This document shows, piece by piece, positions 1-8,888 of a DNA stretch of 32,724 nt. The notes beneath the pieces are model-generated. The model was not told the DNA's origin. It worked only from the letters and a program-made list of their open reading frames with translations, and made no database searches. The DNA comes from CADCWK01 sp964244115 (GTDB lineage: Bacteria > Chloroflexota > Chloroflexia > Thermomicrobiales > UBA6265). Where the stretch lies: NCBI GenBank assembly GCA_964244115.1, contig CAXTHM010000045.1:1-32724 (forward strand), written 5' to 3'. A program made the translations under genes and the position numbers. Positions within the stretch are counted from its first letter, which is position 1. Every line of letters begins with the position of its first letter.

Positions 1-33
1 GCCGCCGCAGCGGCCATCGCCCCGCAGGGCGAT
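1..33 (+). repeat. Type A double-hairpin repeat, copy A1 (cut by window edge)
   Basis: Two adjacent short hairpins, each with a CGCA loop: (G)GCCGC/GCGGCC and then ATCGCCC/GGGCGAT. The same arrangement recurs near 6775, 18360 and 21078, always between genes. The 5' end of this copy lies outside the window. The layout resembles REP/BIME elements. No transposase of the REP-associated type is in the window. Confidence 0.75.
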
Positions 34-114
34 GATGCTCGCCGCCACGGGCGTCCCGGCTAGACCGACCAACGACGTGATGTCATGTCGTGCATTCGAT
101 CCACACCGTTCGAT

Positions 115-3100
115 TCATGGTGCATCAACCGCCGGCGTCATCTCGGCATCGACGGCGCCCTCGACCGGCACCTCCGGCTGGTCCTGCGGGGCGAAGCCGA
201 GGGAGAGGGACTGCTCGACGATGCCGCGGCGCATCAGGCGCTCGGCCTGGCGGAGCAGCGGCATCAGCGGGCTGTCGTCGACGACATCGCGGAGCATGTC
301 CCGGACCTGCCGCATCAGGTCGATCGTCTTGTTGAACGTCAGGACGAGGTCGCCCTCGCTCAGCTCGATCGTCTCGCCGATCTCGACCATCGTCGCGCCG
401 AGGCACCAGGCCCGGACGGCGCCGTAGAAGGCGGTGTTGTGGCCGCCGGAGATGAACAGGTCGTGGGCGTGCTCCTCCTCGAGCACGTCCGCTTCCAGCG
501 CGTCGATCCGGAGCCGCAGCCGGTCGATCGCCGGAGAGAGCGTGTAGCCGTTCGTGAAGCGGGAGTCGCGGTCGAAGCAGTACCACGAGAACAGCTCGGC
601 CAGGTCCTCCGGCAACAGATCGTCCAGCCAGCCCCGAACGATCATCTCGCAGAGGATGACGCCGTCGTTGTCGAAGATGCCGGCCAGCATATCGGCCTTG
701 CCGGTCGGGTAGCCCTGGTCGAGGTAGCCGAAACGGTGCAGGACGTCCCGGATGCCCCGGATCACGCCGCGGACCCGGGCCTCCTCGGCCCGCTGCTCGG
801 TGCGGAGCAATTCGCTAAACGACGCCTGTTCCTGGAACAGCCGGTCGACCTGGGCGAGGTTGGCCTGAAGCCCCTTGCGGGTCCGGCGGTCGTGGACCGG
901 GTGGTCGTCGCGCAGTTCGGTCAGGTCGCGGACCTCGTCGTCGAGCGCCGCGACCTGCGCCGCCAGGTCCGCCCGCCGCCGCTCCAGCCGGGCGCCTTCG
1001 TCCCGCTGGTACTCGGCGAGCCGGGCGTCGAGGTCCGGCAGGTCGAGCGCGACGATCTGGGCAGCGATCGCGTCGAGCGTCTCGCGGCGGACGAGGTCGG
1101 TGGCGTCGCGAATATCCTCGGGCGGCTCGATCAACTCGTCGGGCAGGTCGACCCGGGCATCGTTCGGCAGGAAATCGATATCGCGGTACTCCGGGACGAC
1201 CTCGATCCGGTCGCCGAACAGGAACAGCCCGGCGCCACCGGCCGTCCCCCGGCCGAGCGAGACGCCCCAGCCTCGCGTCCGCTCATGCATGACCAGCCCC
1301 GGCTCCTCCTGCCGAAGCAGGCGCCGGAGGACATGGCGACCCGGTTCCGACCAGGGCCGGCGGTCCTGCTGAGTGCTTGTGGCGACATCAAGGTCGAGCT
1401 GCACCGTCCGGAGCCGGCCCTGCGCCTCGGTCAGCCCGGCGACCAGGTCACGGTAGCCACCCAGCAGCCGCTCGGTCTCGTCGTACGGTGGATCCATCGC
1501 CTGCTGCGCCGCGACGATGTCGCCGCCGATCTCGAGCAGGTCCCGCTCGACCTGCCGGACGCGCTGGCTGCTCTGGTACTCGGCCAGACTCTCCTGCAGG
1601 AGCTGCCGGACCCGCTCGCCCTCGGGCGGGTCCCAGAGGTTGAGGACGGTGTTGTAGCGGATCGCGAAGGCGGACCGGACCGGCAGCAGCGGGCCGGTCG
1701 CGATCTCCAGCATCTCGCGGAACGGGACGAACGGCGAGAACGGCACGACGACGTGCCCGAACCGGTCCATCCCCCTTCGCCCGGCCCGACCGGCCATCTG
1801 CTGGAACTCGTTCGGGATCAGCAGCCGGCGCTGACGGCCGTCCCACTTCGAGAGGCGGCCGATCACGACCGACCGAGCGGGCATGTTGACGCCCAGCGCG
1901 AGGGTATCCGTCGCGAAGACGACCTGCATCAGGCCGCGCCCGAACAGGACCTCGACCAGTTGCTTGAGGATCGGGAGCAGCCCGGCGTGGTGGAATCCGA
2001 TCCCCTTGCGGACGAGGTAGGTGATCGTCCTGACCTGCTCCAGCGCGAAGTCCTCGGGCCGGAGTTCGCGCAGGTGGTTGGCGACGATCTCGTCGATCCG
2101 GAGGACCTGCTCGGGCGTCGCCAGCGACGGCCGGGCGGCGGCCAGCCCCTCGGCGTACTTCTGGCAATCATTCCGGCTGAACAGGAAGTAGATCGCCGGC
2201 AGGCGCTTCTGCTCGGCGAGGGTGTCGATCACCTCACGCGGCTGGGGCTCATCCCGCTCGCGGTTGAAGCGTGGCGTCCGGCTCGGGCCGGCGTCGCCGC
2301 CCCGGCGCTGGACCCGGCGCTCCTGCTTGGTCCGTCCCGTCGGCTTCGAGAAGTCGTTGATCTGCTTGCCGTGGTGATCGACGACGACCTCGAGTTCGCC
2401 GTCGACGAAGTACTCCAGCGCCAGCGGAACCGCCCGGCGGAGGTGGGTGACGAGGCGGATCGGGCGGTGCGTGTGCGAGATCCAGTCAGCGATCTCGCCG
2501 GCGTTGCTCACCGTCGCCGACAGGCAGATGAACTGGATGTGCGCCGGGCAGAGGATGATCGCCTCCTCCCAGGTCGTGCCTCGATCGCGGTCGGCGAGGT
2601 AGTGGATCTCGTCGAAGATCACGCAGCGGACGTCGTCGACTTCCCACGGGGTCTGGAGCAGCATGTTGCGCAGGATCTCGGTCGTCATGACGAGGACGCG
2701 GGCATCGCGGTTCTCGGAGACGTCGCCGGTCAGGAGGCCGACGTCGTTGCCGTAGATCTCGCGAAGGTCACGGAACTTCTGGTTGCTGAGCGCCTTGATC
2801 GGCGTCGTGTAGAAGACGCGTCCCGTGCCCTTGATCGCGTGATAGATCCCGAACTCGCCGACGACGGTCTTGCCGCTGCCGGTTGGCGCCGCGACCAGGA
2901 CGGATTCGTCGCGCAGGAAGTGCTCGATCGCGTCGATCTGGAAGGCGTCGAGGGCGAACGGGTACTGGGCGCCGAACGCGTCGATCTCGGCCGTCGCCGC
3001 GGCGCTGAGCGGGCCGGGGGGCGAACTCGGACGGCCAACGGGCCGCACCATCTCCGGCGATCCGACAGGAATCTCGAGGGCGACCGACGCGGCTCCCGGC

Positions 3101-3159
3101 GTTTCCAGTTCGTCGTCGGCTTGATCGGCGTGGTTCGCGCTGGACGGGGCGATCGGCAT
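115..3159 (-). CDS. Ski2/Mtr4-like DEAD/DEAH-box (RNA) helicase
   Basis: Superfamily 2 helicase of the Ski2/Mtr4 type, probably ATP-dependent RNA unwinding in the cytoplasm; the bacterial substrate is not known from sequence. About 1014 residues. Visible motifs: Q-motif-like FALDAFQIDAIEHF, Walker A APTGSGKT near residues 91-98, TTPIKAL, DEIH near 183-186, SAT, then in the second RecA domain FATDTLALGVNMPAR and QMAGRAGRRG. A long charged helical region follows, then a DSHCT-like C-terminus. The ATG at 3159 is preferred because it follows an AAAAGG ribosome site and gives a normal N-terminus; the frame stays open to 3567, but that extension is low-complexity and overlaps the neighbouring L,D-transpeptidase gene. 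The gene lies downstream of that transpeptidase on the same strand. Confidence 0.93.
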   Translation of the reverse strand: MPIAPSSANHADQADDELETPGAASVALEIPVGSPEMVRPVGRPSSPPGPLSAAATAEIDAFGAQYPFALDAFQIDAIEHFLRDESVLVAAPTGSGKTVVGEFGIYHAIKGTGRVFYTTPIKALSNQKFRDLREIYGNDVGLLTGDVSENRDARVLVMTTEILRNMLLQTPWEVDDVRCVIFDEIHYLADRDRGTTWEEAIILCPAHIQFICLSATVSNAGEIADWISHTHRPIRLVTHLRRAVPLALEYFVDGELEVVVDHHGKQINDFSKPTGRTKQERRVQRRGGDAGPSRTPRFNRERDEPQPREVIDTLAEQKRLPAIYFLFSRNDCQKYAEGLAAARPSLATPEQVLRIDEIVANHLRELRPEDFALEQVRTITYLVRKGIGFHHAGLLPILKQLVEVLFGRGLMQVVFATDTLALGVNMPARSVVIGRLSKWDGRQRRLLIPNEFQQMAGRAGRRGMDRFGHVVVPFSPFVPFREMLEIATGPLLPVRSAFAIRYNTVLNLWDPPEGERVRQLLQESLAEYQSSQRVRQVERDLLEIGGDIVAAQQAMDPPYDETERLLGGYRDLVAGLTEAQGRLRTVQLDLDVATSTQQDRRPWSEPGRHVLRRLLRQEEPGLVMHERTRGWGVSLGRGTAGGAGLFLFGDRIEVVPEYRDIDFLPNDARVDLPDELIEPPEDIRDATDLVRRETLDAIAAQIVALDLPDLDARLAEYQRDEGARLERRRADLAAQVAALDDEVRDLTELRDDHPVHDRRTRKGLQANLAQVDRLFQEQASFSELLRTEQRAEEARVRGVIRGIRDVLHRFGYLDQGYPTGKADMLAGIFDNDGVILCEMIVRGWLDDLLPEDLAELFSWYCFDRDSRFTNGYTLSPAIDRLRLRIDALEADVLEEEHAHDLFISGGHNTAFYGAVRAWCLGATMVEIGETIELSEGDLVLTFNKTIDLMRQVRDMLRDVVDDSPLMPLLRQAERLMRRGIVEQSLSLGFAPQDQPEVPVEGAVDAEMTPAVDAP

Positions 3160-3325
3160 TGGTGCCTTTTCCGATGGGGGTCGTCGAGGAGGGGACAGGA
3201 TTCCGTGCGACCGCGATCTGACAATGGATGGAAGCCTACCATGCAGCTTTTGGGCCCAAACGCGACACGCCCCACTCCGGAGAGAGCAGGGCGGATTACG
3301 TTTGCGGTTCAGGTGCGGGACGACG

Positions 3326-4159
3326 CTACCAGTGCACCTCGACCCGGGTACCGATCGAAACGAAGTTGAACAGGTAGTCTGCGGCCCAGAGGTCGAGGGC
3401 GACGCAGCCGCCGGTCGGAGCGTTGTAGCCGTGGGCGTAGGCCCCCCAGCTCTCGAGCGAGTACGAGTGGAAGCCATTATCCCGGGCCGGGTCGAAGGCG
3501 ACGTAGTCCCGGATCCAGGCCCGGCCGTAGGAGGTGTAGTGCAGGTCGCCCTCCTTGGCGAAGACATGGTACGTCCCGTTCGCCGTCGCCCAGAAACCGC
3601 TGTCGGACTGATCGGCGCTCATCGCCGCCCAGACGGACAGCATCACGGCGTTGCCCTCATAGAGCGTCACGACGCCGGAGCTCCGGTCGACGTCCACCCA
3701 GCGTCCAGCGCTGTCTGGAGCGGTCGCCGCCGTCCAGGCCGTTGCCGTCGAACCGTCGTCGGTTCCCGTCCCGCCGGCACCGATGTAGTCGCCGAAGACA
3801 AACCCGTGAACTCCGTAGTAATCGATCTTGTACCAGTTGTCCGGCGTCGGTCCCCCGACCACCTCGAATGACTGGCCATTCGAGGCCTGCCCGATGATGA
3901 CGCCGTTCGGCGTCTCCCGGACATTGACGACGTCGGTGGTAACCTGGATCCAGATCCCCTCGGCCGACGCCCGGCCGGGGAGCGACAGGGCGCTCCCCGA
4001 AACCACCCCGAGGACCATGACGAGCGCCATCGCGAGCCGGACGACACAACGCGACAGCGGGAGCCGATTCGCGATCATCCCAGCCAGAGATAATCGCGCC
4101 CACCCTACCGTCTCGACCAGACCGTTCCCCCCGGAACGGTCGCGGATCTCTCTCACCAT
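3326..4159 (-). CDS. Exported SH3-domain L,D-transpeptidase-like (YkuD) protein
   Basis: Probable cell-wall enzyme or wall-binding protein acting outside the membrane. An N-terminal signal peptide (hydrophobic stretch LAMALVMVLGVVSGSAL, likely cleavage after ASA) precedes a bacterial SH3 domain (ITTDVVNVRETPNG-like segment through GFVFGDYIG), a short linker and a C-terminal YkuD-like domain. The presumed catalytic cysteine is C252 in PTGGCVAL, with H243 nine residues earlier. Family members normally have [S/T]HGC, so the His before GC is replaced by Gly here. The ATG at 4159 has GGAGGT nine bases upstream. An internal ATG at 4078 gives a more typical signal-peptide n-region but has a weaker ribosome site. 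Downstream of larC after a 282-bp gap. Confidence 0.82.
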   Translation of the reverse strand: MVREIRDRSGGNGLVETVGWARLSLAGMIANRLPLSRCVVRLAMALVMVLGVVSGSALSLPGRASAEGIWIQVTTDVVNVRETPNGVIIGQASNGQSFEVVGGPTPDNWYKIDYYGVHGFVFGDYIGAGGTGTDDGSTATAWTAATAPDSAGRWVDVDRSSGVVTLYEGNAVMLSVWAAMSADQSDSGFWATANGTYHVFAKEGDLHYTSYGRAWIRDYVAFDPARDNGFHSYSLESWGAYAHGYNAPTGGCVALDLWAADYLFNFVSIGTRVEVHW

Positions 4160-4441
4160 CTGCCGGTGACCTCCAGGGTCTGTAGCGATCAGGCCGACCT
4201 GTCAGGACAACCTCCGGAACGCCGGTCCCGGAGGGTTCCGCCAGCCACGGCTGTCCCTCCGGTCGATGAATCATAACGATTATCTCGATCGTCTACGTTT
4301 TCCTATCAGTCACCGCGGATAATGAGAAATCGGATCAGGCTCGTCAGACGTTTTGCGCATCGCTGGGTTCGGCCTCGGAGACGATCATCGTCCCGACCGA
4401 TACCAGTTCCGATAGGACCGGTCCCCACCACACGAAATCGT

Positions 4442-5668
4442 CTATTTACCGGTCGAATCGTCTACCCACGCCACCCCGACGTGGGCATCGCCCAGGCGAT
4501 GAGCCTCATCCCAGACGTCGGCGATCGGTGCCTGAGCCGTGCGGGAAACTCGCAGCACATCGTCGTACTCCGGAACCGCGTTCAGGACCCGACCGCCGCC
4601 GCCGCGTAGCTTGAGCCGGACATCTCCCCACCGGGTGGTCACCGTCACGAAGCGGCGCGGCGCCTTGGACCGGGTGATCTCGGTCCGCCGGACGCCCAGC
4701 GTGGGAGTATTCGCAAAGATGACGGCTTCCAGCGCCTCCGCCTGGGCGGCCGGGGCGATCACGCTGACCACCGTTCCCGGCCGCCCCTTCTTCATCTGGA
4801 CCGGTGTCAACCAGACATCGTAGGCGCCGGCCTGCTGTAGCCTCTCCGACAACAATTCGTAGAATTGAGGGTTCATATCGTCGATATTCGTCTCGATCAG
4901 GAGTTCGGCATCGGAGCCGTTCAGGGCTTCAGGATCGGCTATCTCCCCGATGACGACCCGCAGGGCGTTGGGCCAGGGTAGTTCTTTGGTCCCGTACCCG
5001 TAACCTATTGCGGAGGGGACCATCGCTGGCTGGCGAAATGTGGCCAGCGTGGCCAGGATCGCCGCTCCGGTCGGCGTGAGGAGCTCGGCCTCGGTGGTCT
5101 CCATCTCGGGACGAGGAGCAGCGATCGGGGCGCTCGCCCGGGCCAGCAGCAGGGCCGTCGCCGGAGCCGGGATCGGCAGCAGCCCGTGCTGCGTCCGGAC
5201 CATCCCGCGTCCGAGCTGCGGTGCGCCGGAGTAGACGGCGGCGATCCCGAGCGCGTCCAGTCCGATGCAGGCGCCGCAGATGTCGACGATGGCGTCGACA
5301 CCACCGACCTCATGGAAATGCACCTGGTCGACCGGCTCGCCATGGATCTCGGCCTCGGCCTCGGCAAGGCGGCCGAAGACGGCCAGCGCCGCCGCCCTGA
5401 CGTGATCGGCCAGCCGGCTGTCCTCGATCATCGTCCGGATATCGCTCCACCGCCGCTGGGCGCGGGCATCGGCATCGACCGCCACCCGGAAGCGCGTCCC
5501 GGCGATGACGCGGTCAGTCGTCCGCCCAGCCGTGATCCGGTAGCCCCCGAGATCGACCTTGCCCAGTTCGTCCCGGAGCAGATCGACCGACAGACCGGCA
5601 TCGATCAGGGCTCCGAGCACCATATCGCCGCTGGCCCCAGAGAAGGGATCGAACCATGCCACGCGCAT
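4442..5668 (-). CDS. larC: LarC, nickel pincer cofactor biosynthesis protein
   Basis: LarC (DUF111 family) is the CTP-dependent nickel insertase that finishes the nickel-pincer nucleotide cofactor of lactate racemase and related racemases/epimerases. The N-terminus MRVAWFDPFSGASGDMVLGAL is the family hallmark; further matches are FHEVGGVDAIVDI, ETNIDDMNPQFYELL and the C-terminal VTTRWGDVRLKLRG segment. At 408 residues the protein is full length and is read in one frame, unlike the split larC1/larC2 of lactobacilli. No larA, larB or larE lies in the window, so the partners must be elsewhere or missing. The region between this gene and the divergent DDAH-like gene (5669-5814) contains a TAGAAT hexamer that could be a -10 box for the rightward gene. 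Confidence 0.93.
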   Translation of the reverse strand: MRVAWFDPFSGASGDMVLGALIDAGLSVDLLRDELGKVDLGGYRITAGRTTDRVIAGTRFRVAVDADARAQRRWSDIRTMIEDSRLADHVRAAALAVFGRLAEAEAEIHGEPVDQVHFHEVGGVDAIVDICGACIGLDALGIAAVYSGAPQLGRGMVRTQHGLLPIPAPATALLLARASAPIAAPRPEMETTEAELLTPTGAAILATLATFRQPAMVPSAIGYGYGTKELPWPNALRVVIGEIADPEALNGSDAELLIETNIDDMNPQFYELLSERLQQAGAYDVWLTPVQMKKGRPGTVVSVIAPAAQAEALEAVIFANTPTLGVRRTEITRSKAPRRFVTVTTRWGDVRLKLRGGGGRVLNAVPEYDDVLRVSRTAQAPIADVWDEAHRLGDAHVGVAWVDDSTGK

Positions 5669-5814
5669 CGGGAACGGACCTCGCTGATGGATCGCACGGA
5701 ACGGGATGGGACGGCGAATGATCGGCCGGCTGCTAGAATCGCGGCCACTCGGCGTACTGGCGTCACCGGACGACCGTGCGCTGACGCCCGATTCAGCCGG
5801 AGGCGACCAGACTC

Positions 5815-6705
5815 ATGGCAACGACCGCGACCCGCTACGGCGGCCAGACGATGACGGCCCAGCTTCGCACGGTGGTCATGCGGACGCCACCGCCGGTCGA
5901 GCATCCGGACGACTGGCGAGCCTTCGACTACCTGCACCCAATGGACGAGGCGCTGGCCGCGACAGAGCACCGTGCGCTGGGCGATCTGCTAACGGCCCAG
6001 GGGGTCGACGTCATCCTCCCGGAATCGGCGACGCCGGGGCTGCATGACGCCATCTTCCCGTACGACCCCTCGATCATCACCGACGCCGGCGCGGTGATCC
6101 TGCGGATGGGCAAGCACGCCCGGCGCGAGGAGCCGGCCCTCGCCGAGCAGCTCTACGGCGAGCTTGGCATCCCGGTGATCGGCCGGATCGAGGACCCCGG
6201 CACGGTCGAGGGCGGCGACACGATGTGGGTCGACGACACGACCCTGGCCGTCGGCGTCGGGTACCGAACCAACATGGACGGCATCCGGCAGCTCGAACGG
6301 ATCTTCGCCGCCGCCGACCTGGACATCGAGATCATCCCGGTGCCTCTCCCCCACTGGAACGGCCCGGACGAGTGCCTCCACCTGCTCTCCCTGCTCAGCC
6401 CGGTCGCCGGGGACCTGGCGATCGGCTACCCGAAGCTGATGCCGGTCCCGTTCGTCCAGCTCCTCGGCGACCGCGGCTGGCGGCTGGTCGAGATCCCGGA
6501 CGACGAGTTCGCCTCGCAGGGCTGCAACGTCCTGACGATCCGGCCCGGCCTCGTCGTGATGCTGGAGCCGAACGACGTCGCGCGTGAACGCCTCGCGGCC
6601 GAGGGCGTCGAGGTCCTGACCTACGCCGGCGACGAGATCAGCCACAACCGCGCCGGCGGCCCGACCTGCCTGACCCGCCCGATCTGGCGATCGGAGCAAC
6701 CGTAA
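5815..6705 (+). CDS. Dimethylarginine dimethylaminohydrolase / amidinotransferase-family hydrolase
   Basis: Member of the guanidino-group-modifying superfamily (DDAH, arginine deiminase, amidinotransferase), most like DDAH-type hydrolases that release citrulline from (methyl)arginines. 296 residues. Visible signatures are EGGD (substrate/acid segment), WNGPDECLHL containing the likely catalytic His, and the C-terminal GGPTCLTRPI carrying the nucleophilic Cys. The ATG at 5815 follows an AGCCGGAGG ribosome site about 10 bases upstream; a second in-frame ATG lies 12 codons in (MTAQL). Transcribed away from larC. Substrate cannot be fixed by eye: DDAH, arginine deiminase and related hydrolases share these residues. 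A type A repeat begins about 45 bases after the stop codon. Confidence 0.87.
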   Translation: MATTATRYGGQTMTAQLRTVVMRTPPPVEHPDDWRAFDYLHPMDEALAATEHRALGDLLTAQGVDVILPESATPGLHDAIFPYDPSIITDAGAVILRMGKHARREEPALAEQLYGELGIPVIGRIEDPGTVEGGDTMWVDDTTLAVGVGYRTNMDGIRQLERIFAAADLDIEIIPVPLPHWNGPDECLHLLSLLSPVAGDLAIGYPKLMPVPFVQLLGDRGWRLVEIPDDEFASQGCNVLTIRPGLVVMLEPNDVARERLAAEGVEVLTYAGDEISHNRAGGPTCLTRPIWRSEQP

Positions 6706-6750
6706 GCCAGGCGTCGTCGGTTCTCCGGGACCGAGGCGCAAGTCGGTTCT

Positions 6751-6820
6751 CGTAGGGGCGACGCTTGCGAGCCCGGCCGCCGCAGCGGCCATTGCCCCCC
6801 AGGGCGATAGCGGTGCGAAC
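6751..6820 (+). repeat. Type A double-hairpin repeat, copy A2
   Basis: The core at 6775-6808 forms GGCCGC-CGCA-GCGGCC followed by an ATTGCCC/GGGCGAT hairpin. It is preceded by GTAGGGGCG and followed by TAGCGGTG, flanks shared with the other copies. It sits between the DDAH-like gene and the truncated kinase gene, at the point where kinase homology stops. Confidence 0.8.
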
Positions 6821-6849
6821 AAGACGTGTGTCCACATTGAGCAACGATG

Positions 6850-7128
6850 GTCGCCAGCAGGCCCCTCCGCCAGCGACCCGTGGAGCGCGACCGCCTCGCT
6901 GATCGTCACGTCGTTGAGCCAGACTACTTTGAGAACCAGCGGCTCGCTGGCCCGGCGAACCGGCAGGACGAGCCAGATGGCGCCGTGCCGGGGCGGCGCA
7001 TCCGCGACCAGCCCCAAGCGGTCGATCAGGGCCACGAACCGAGCGGGAAGATCAGCCAGCCAGGCCGGTCCGGCAGGTCCCTCGGCCTGCTCGATCCTGA
7101 ACGCGAAGGCTGGAGACATCCGGGACAT
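6850..7128 (-). pseudogene. Truncated aminoglycoside 6-phosphotransferase (APH(6)/hydroxyurea kinase)-like gene, 5' fragment
   Basis: About 90 residues resemble the N-terminus of streptomycin 6-kinase-type phosphotransferases: a PARFVALIDRLGL segment, then WLVLPVRRASEPLVLKVVW, matching the family's PAVLKVGWP ATP-binding strand, and the following acidic helix (SEAVALHG). The usual protein is about 300 residues and carries its catalytic HGD and DP motifs further on, which are absent. Homology-like sequence ends near 6850. The frame then runs antisense through repeat A2 and the DDAH-like gene, so the remaining open frame is an artefact. The start is well formed: ATG at 7128 with GGAGG six bases upstream, 34 bases after the TauE/SafE stop, as in an operon. 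The fragment cannot encode an active kinase. Confidence 0.65.
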
Positions 7129-7162
7129 GACCGCCCTCCGATGGGCGGCGTCCCCGGTCCGA

Positions 7163-7951
7163 TCAGGCGACGTTACTGAGGAGCAGGGCGCCGGCGAAGA
7201 CCGGGGTGGCCACGAGCGCTACCCGCAGGACGATCAGCGGGGCGCGGCGGGTGTAGCGGGCGCCGATGAACGAGCCTGAGGACAGGCCGACGACGGTCCC
7301 GACCAGATGCGGCCCGGACACGTTCCCGGCCGCGAGGAACGTCAGGGCGGCACTGGAGCTGACGAACATCAGGACGAGCATCGTCGTCCCGACCGCCTGC
7401 CGGAGCTGGAGCTTGGCGACGACGAGCAGCCCGAGCTGGATGAACGGCGACATCCCGACCCCGAGCAGGGCCGAGAGCCCACCGCCGACGATCCCGAGGC
7501 CGACCGACGGCAGCAGCCGGTCCGGCGGCAGGTCGGGCGTTCGCTCGCCGGGCGGCGGCATGATCGAGGCGGCGTACCGCGTCCGGAACCAGACCATCGC
7601 CGCCAGCACCCAGAGCCCGAGCCCGGCCGTGATCGTCAGCGGCTGCTCGGGGATGCCCTGGCTGAGCGACGCTCCGGTCACGGCGCCGACGATCCCCGCC
7701 AGCCCGATGACGATTCCCGCCCGAGGGGCGACGTTGCCCTCCCGGTAGTGCGACCAGGCGCCCGCGACCGCCGTGAAGAACATCGCGGCCAGCCCGGTCC
7801 CGATCGCGTCGTGGATCGGCAGACCGAACCCGGTCGAGAGCAGGGCCACGACGAGCCCGGCCCCACCGGCCCCGACGAACCCGAGCAGCACACCGAGCGC
7901 GAACGTGACGACCGTGAGCGTGAGGATGAGCTGCAGGGTGTCCAGGAACAC
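7163..7951 (-). CDS. TauE/SafE-family sulfite exporter-like permease
   Basis: Integral membrane protein of the TauE/SafE (DUF81) family, which exports sulfite, sulfoacetate or other organosulfur anions; the substrate here is unknown. 262 residues with about eight hydrophobic helices arranged as two similar halves. The first contains GVLLGFVGAGGAGLVVALL, matching the family's G-x-G-G-[GA]-x-[LI] loop, and the second repeats it as GGGLSALLGVGMSPFIQLGLL. The start is GTG at 7951 with GGAGG only two bases upstream, an unusually short spacing, so the exact start is uncertain. The truncated kinase follows 34 bases downstream, suggesting they were once co-transcribed. Confidence 0.88.
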   Translation of the reverse strand: MFLDTLQLILTLTVVTFALGVLLGFVGAGGAGLVVALLSTGFGLPIHDAIGTGLAAMFFTAVAGAWSHYREGNVAPRAGIVIGLAGIVGAVTGASLSQGIPEQPLTITAGLGLWVLAAMVWFRTRYAASIMPPPGERTPDLPPDRLLPSVGLGIVGGGLSALLGVGMSPFIQLGLLVVAKLQLRQAVGTTMLVLMFVSSSAALTFLAAGNVSGPHLVGTVVGLSSGSFIGARYTRRAPLIVLRVALVATPVFAGALLLSNVA

Positions 7952-8037
7952 GGCCTCCGGTGCCGGCGAGGATCGGGCTGAACCCCACGGTGGCAGAGCT
8001 ACGCGACCGATGCCCTGCGTGTCAGGGTGCGACCGTG

Positions 8038-8580
8038 CTACCGATCGTGAAAGTCCGCGTCCCGCACGTCGGTCGGCGGCGTCCGATCGGTCCGAGGTCC
8101 GGCCGCCGGGCGGCTGGCGCGGCCCGGTGGGCGGACGCCCTCCAGATCGATCTGGCGGTCGATGTTGGCCAGGATCGCGTCGATCTCGGCATCATACTCC
8201 GGACCCCGCCGCAGATCCTGGACAGCCGGAGCCGGGGCGGCGGGCGCGATGTCCTCCTCGAACGCATCGACCGGGCTGGTCCGGCCCGGCCGGCTGGTCG
8301 GCCCCGGCTCGGAGTAACGACCGGTGATCACCATGCCCCGGACCGCCGGGCCATCGTCGCCACCCTGGCCGCGGCGCTGGATCCCCCGGACGAACCGGAA
8401 GACGAGCACCGCCAGCAGGATCACGATGATCGCGATGATCAGGGGGCGGAAGAGGATCGCGACGGTCGCGCCGACGGCGATCCCGACGACCAACCCGATG
8501 AGCAGGGCCCAGCGCTGCGTCCTCGTCTGCTCCCAGAGCGACATCGCGCCCCTGGTCCGGTCATCCGTGTTCACTCGCAT
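8038..8580 (-). CDS. Small two-helix membrane protein, hypothetical
   Basis: I do not recognise a family. The protein has 180 residues. A short polar N-terminus is followed by two adjacent hydrophobic helices (WALLIGLVVGIAVGATVAILF and PLIIAIIVILLAVLVFRFV, about residues 24-62). A basic RGIQRRG stop-transfer segment comes next, then a long soluble, Pro/Arg/Asp-rich tail ending ADFHDR. The tail contains a short helix (EYDAEIDAILANIDRQIDLEG) that could mediate association. The topology predicts a cytoplasmic tail. The ATG at 8580 has AAAGGA close upstream; the frame remains open to 8739 but without a better site. It lies divergent from recQ and 86 bases upstream of the TauE/SafE gene. Confidence 0.75.
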   Translation of the reverse strand: MRVNTDDRTRGAMSLWEQTRTQRWALLIGLVVGIAVGATVAILFRPLIIAIIVILLAVLVFRFVRGIQRRGQGGDDGPAVRGMVITGRYSEPGPTSRPGRTSPVDAFEEDIAPAAPAPAVQDLRRGPEYDAEIDAILANIDRQIDLEGVRPPGRASRPAAGPRTDRTPPTDVRDADFHDR

Positions 8581-8888
8581 CGTCCTTTCGGGTCGTGGCG
8601 GTCCCGCGTCCGCCCCTCGGACCGTCCGATCCGAAGGTGATGTCCGATTATCCGATACCGTCGCCCATGCGGCGTGGGCGACGGCCGGGATCGCATGGAC
8701 CCAGTAGACCGGACGCATATCGCCAAAGCATGACGGCATCTCGTCGATTCGGCGGCGCGCCCCTCCCGACCACGGATCGTCGATCCGTTTCGGGTGGAAC
8801 TTCCGACTCCCCGAGGAGTCCTCACACGCAAATCACCGGCTATACTCGGAAAACACACGTTCTGTACGGACATCCAGAGGAGCCTCGC
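8581..8888. promoter_or_regulatory. Divergent intergenic region with likely recQ -10 box
   Basis: A 308-base gap between the leftward small membrane protein and rightward recQ. For recQ, TATACT at 8840-8845 matches five of six -10 consensus bases and lies about 43 bases before the GTG start. I see no good -35 at the normal distance. For the leftward gene, GATAAT (complement of 8646-8651) is a possible -10 box. The recQ frame is open through this gap, but the sequence there looks non-coding. Confidence 0.4.

Noticed and set aside
85..3369. Long open frame (1094 codons) opposite the Ski2-like helicase
   Set aside because: It is the antisense shadow of a GC-rich gene with all helicase motifs on the other strand; its translation is D/V/R-biased and has no family features.
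3160..3567. N-terminal extension of the helicase
   Set aside because: It overlaps the L,D-transpeptidase gene antiparallel-free on the same strand in another frame, is Ser/Pro/Arg low complexity, and a good ribosome site precedes ATG 3159.
6838..7279. Plus-strand ORFs across the truncated kinase region
   Set aside because: They run antisense to the kinase fragment and into the TauE/SafE gene and show no recognisable domain.
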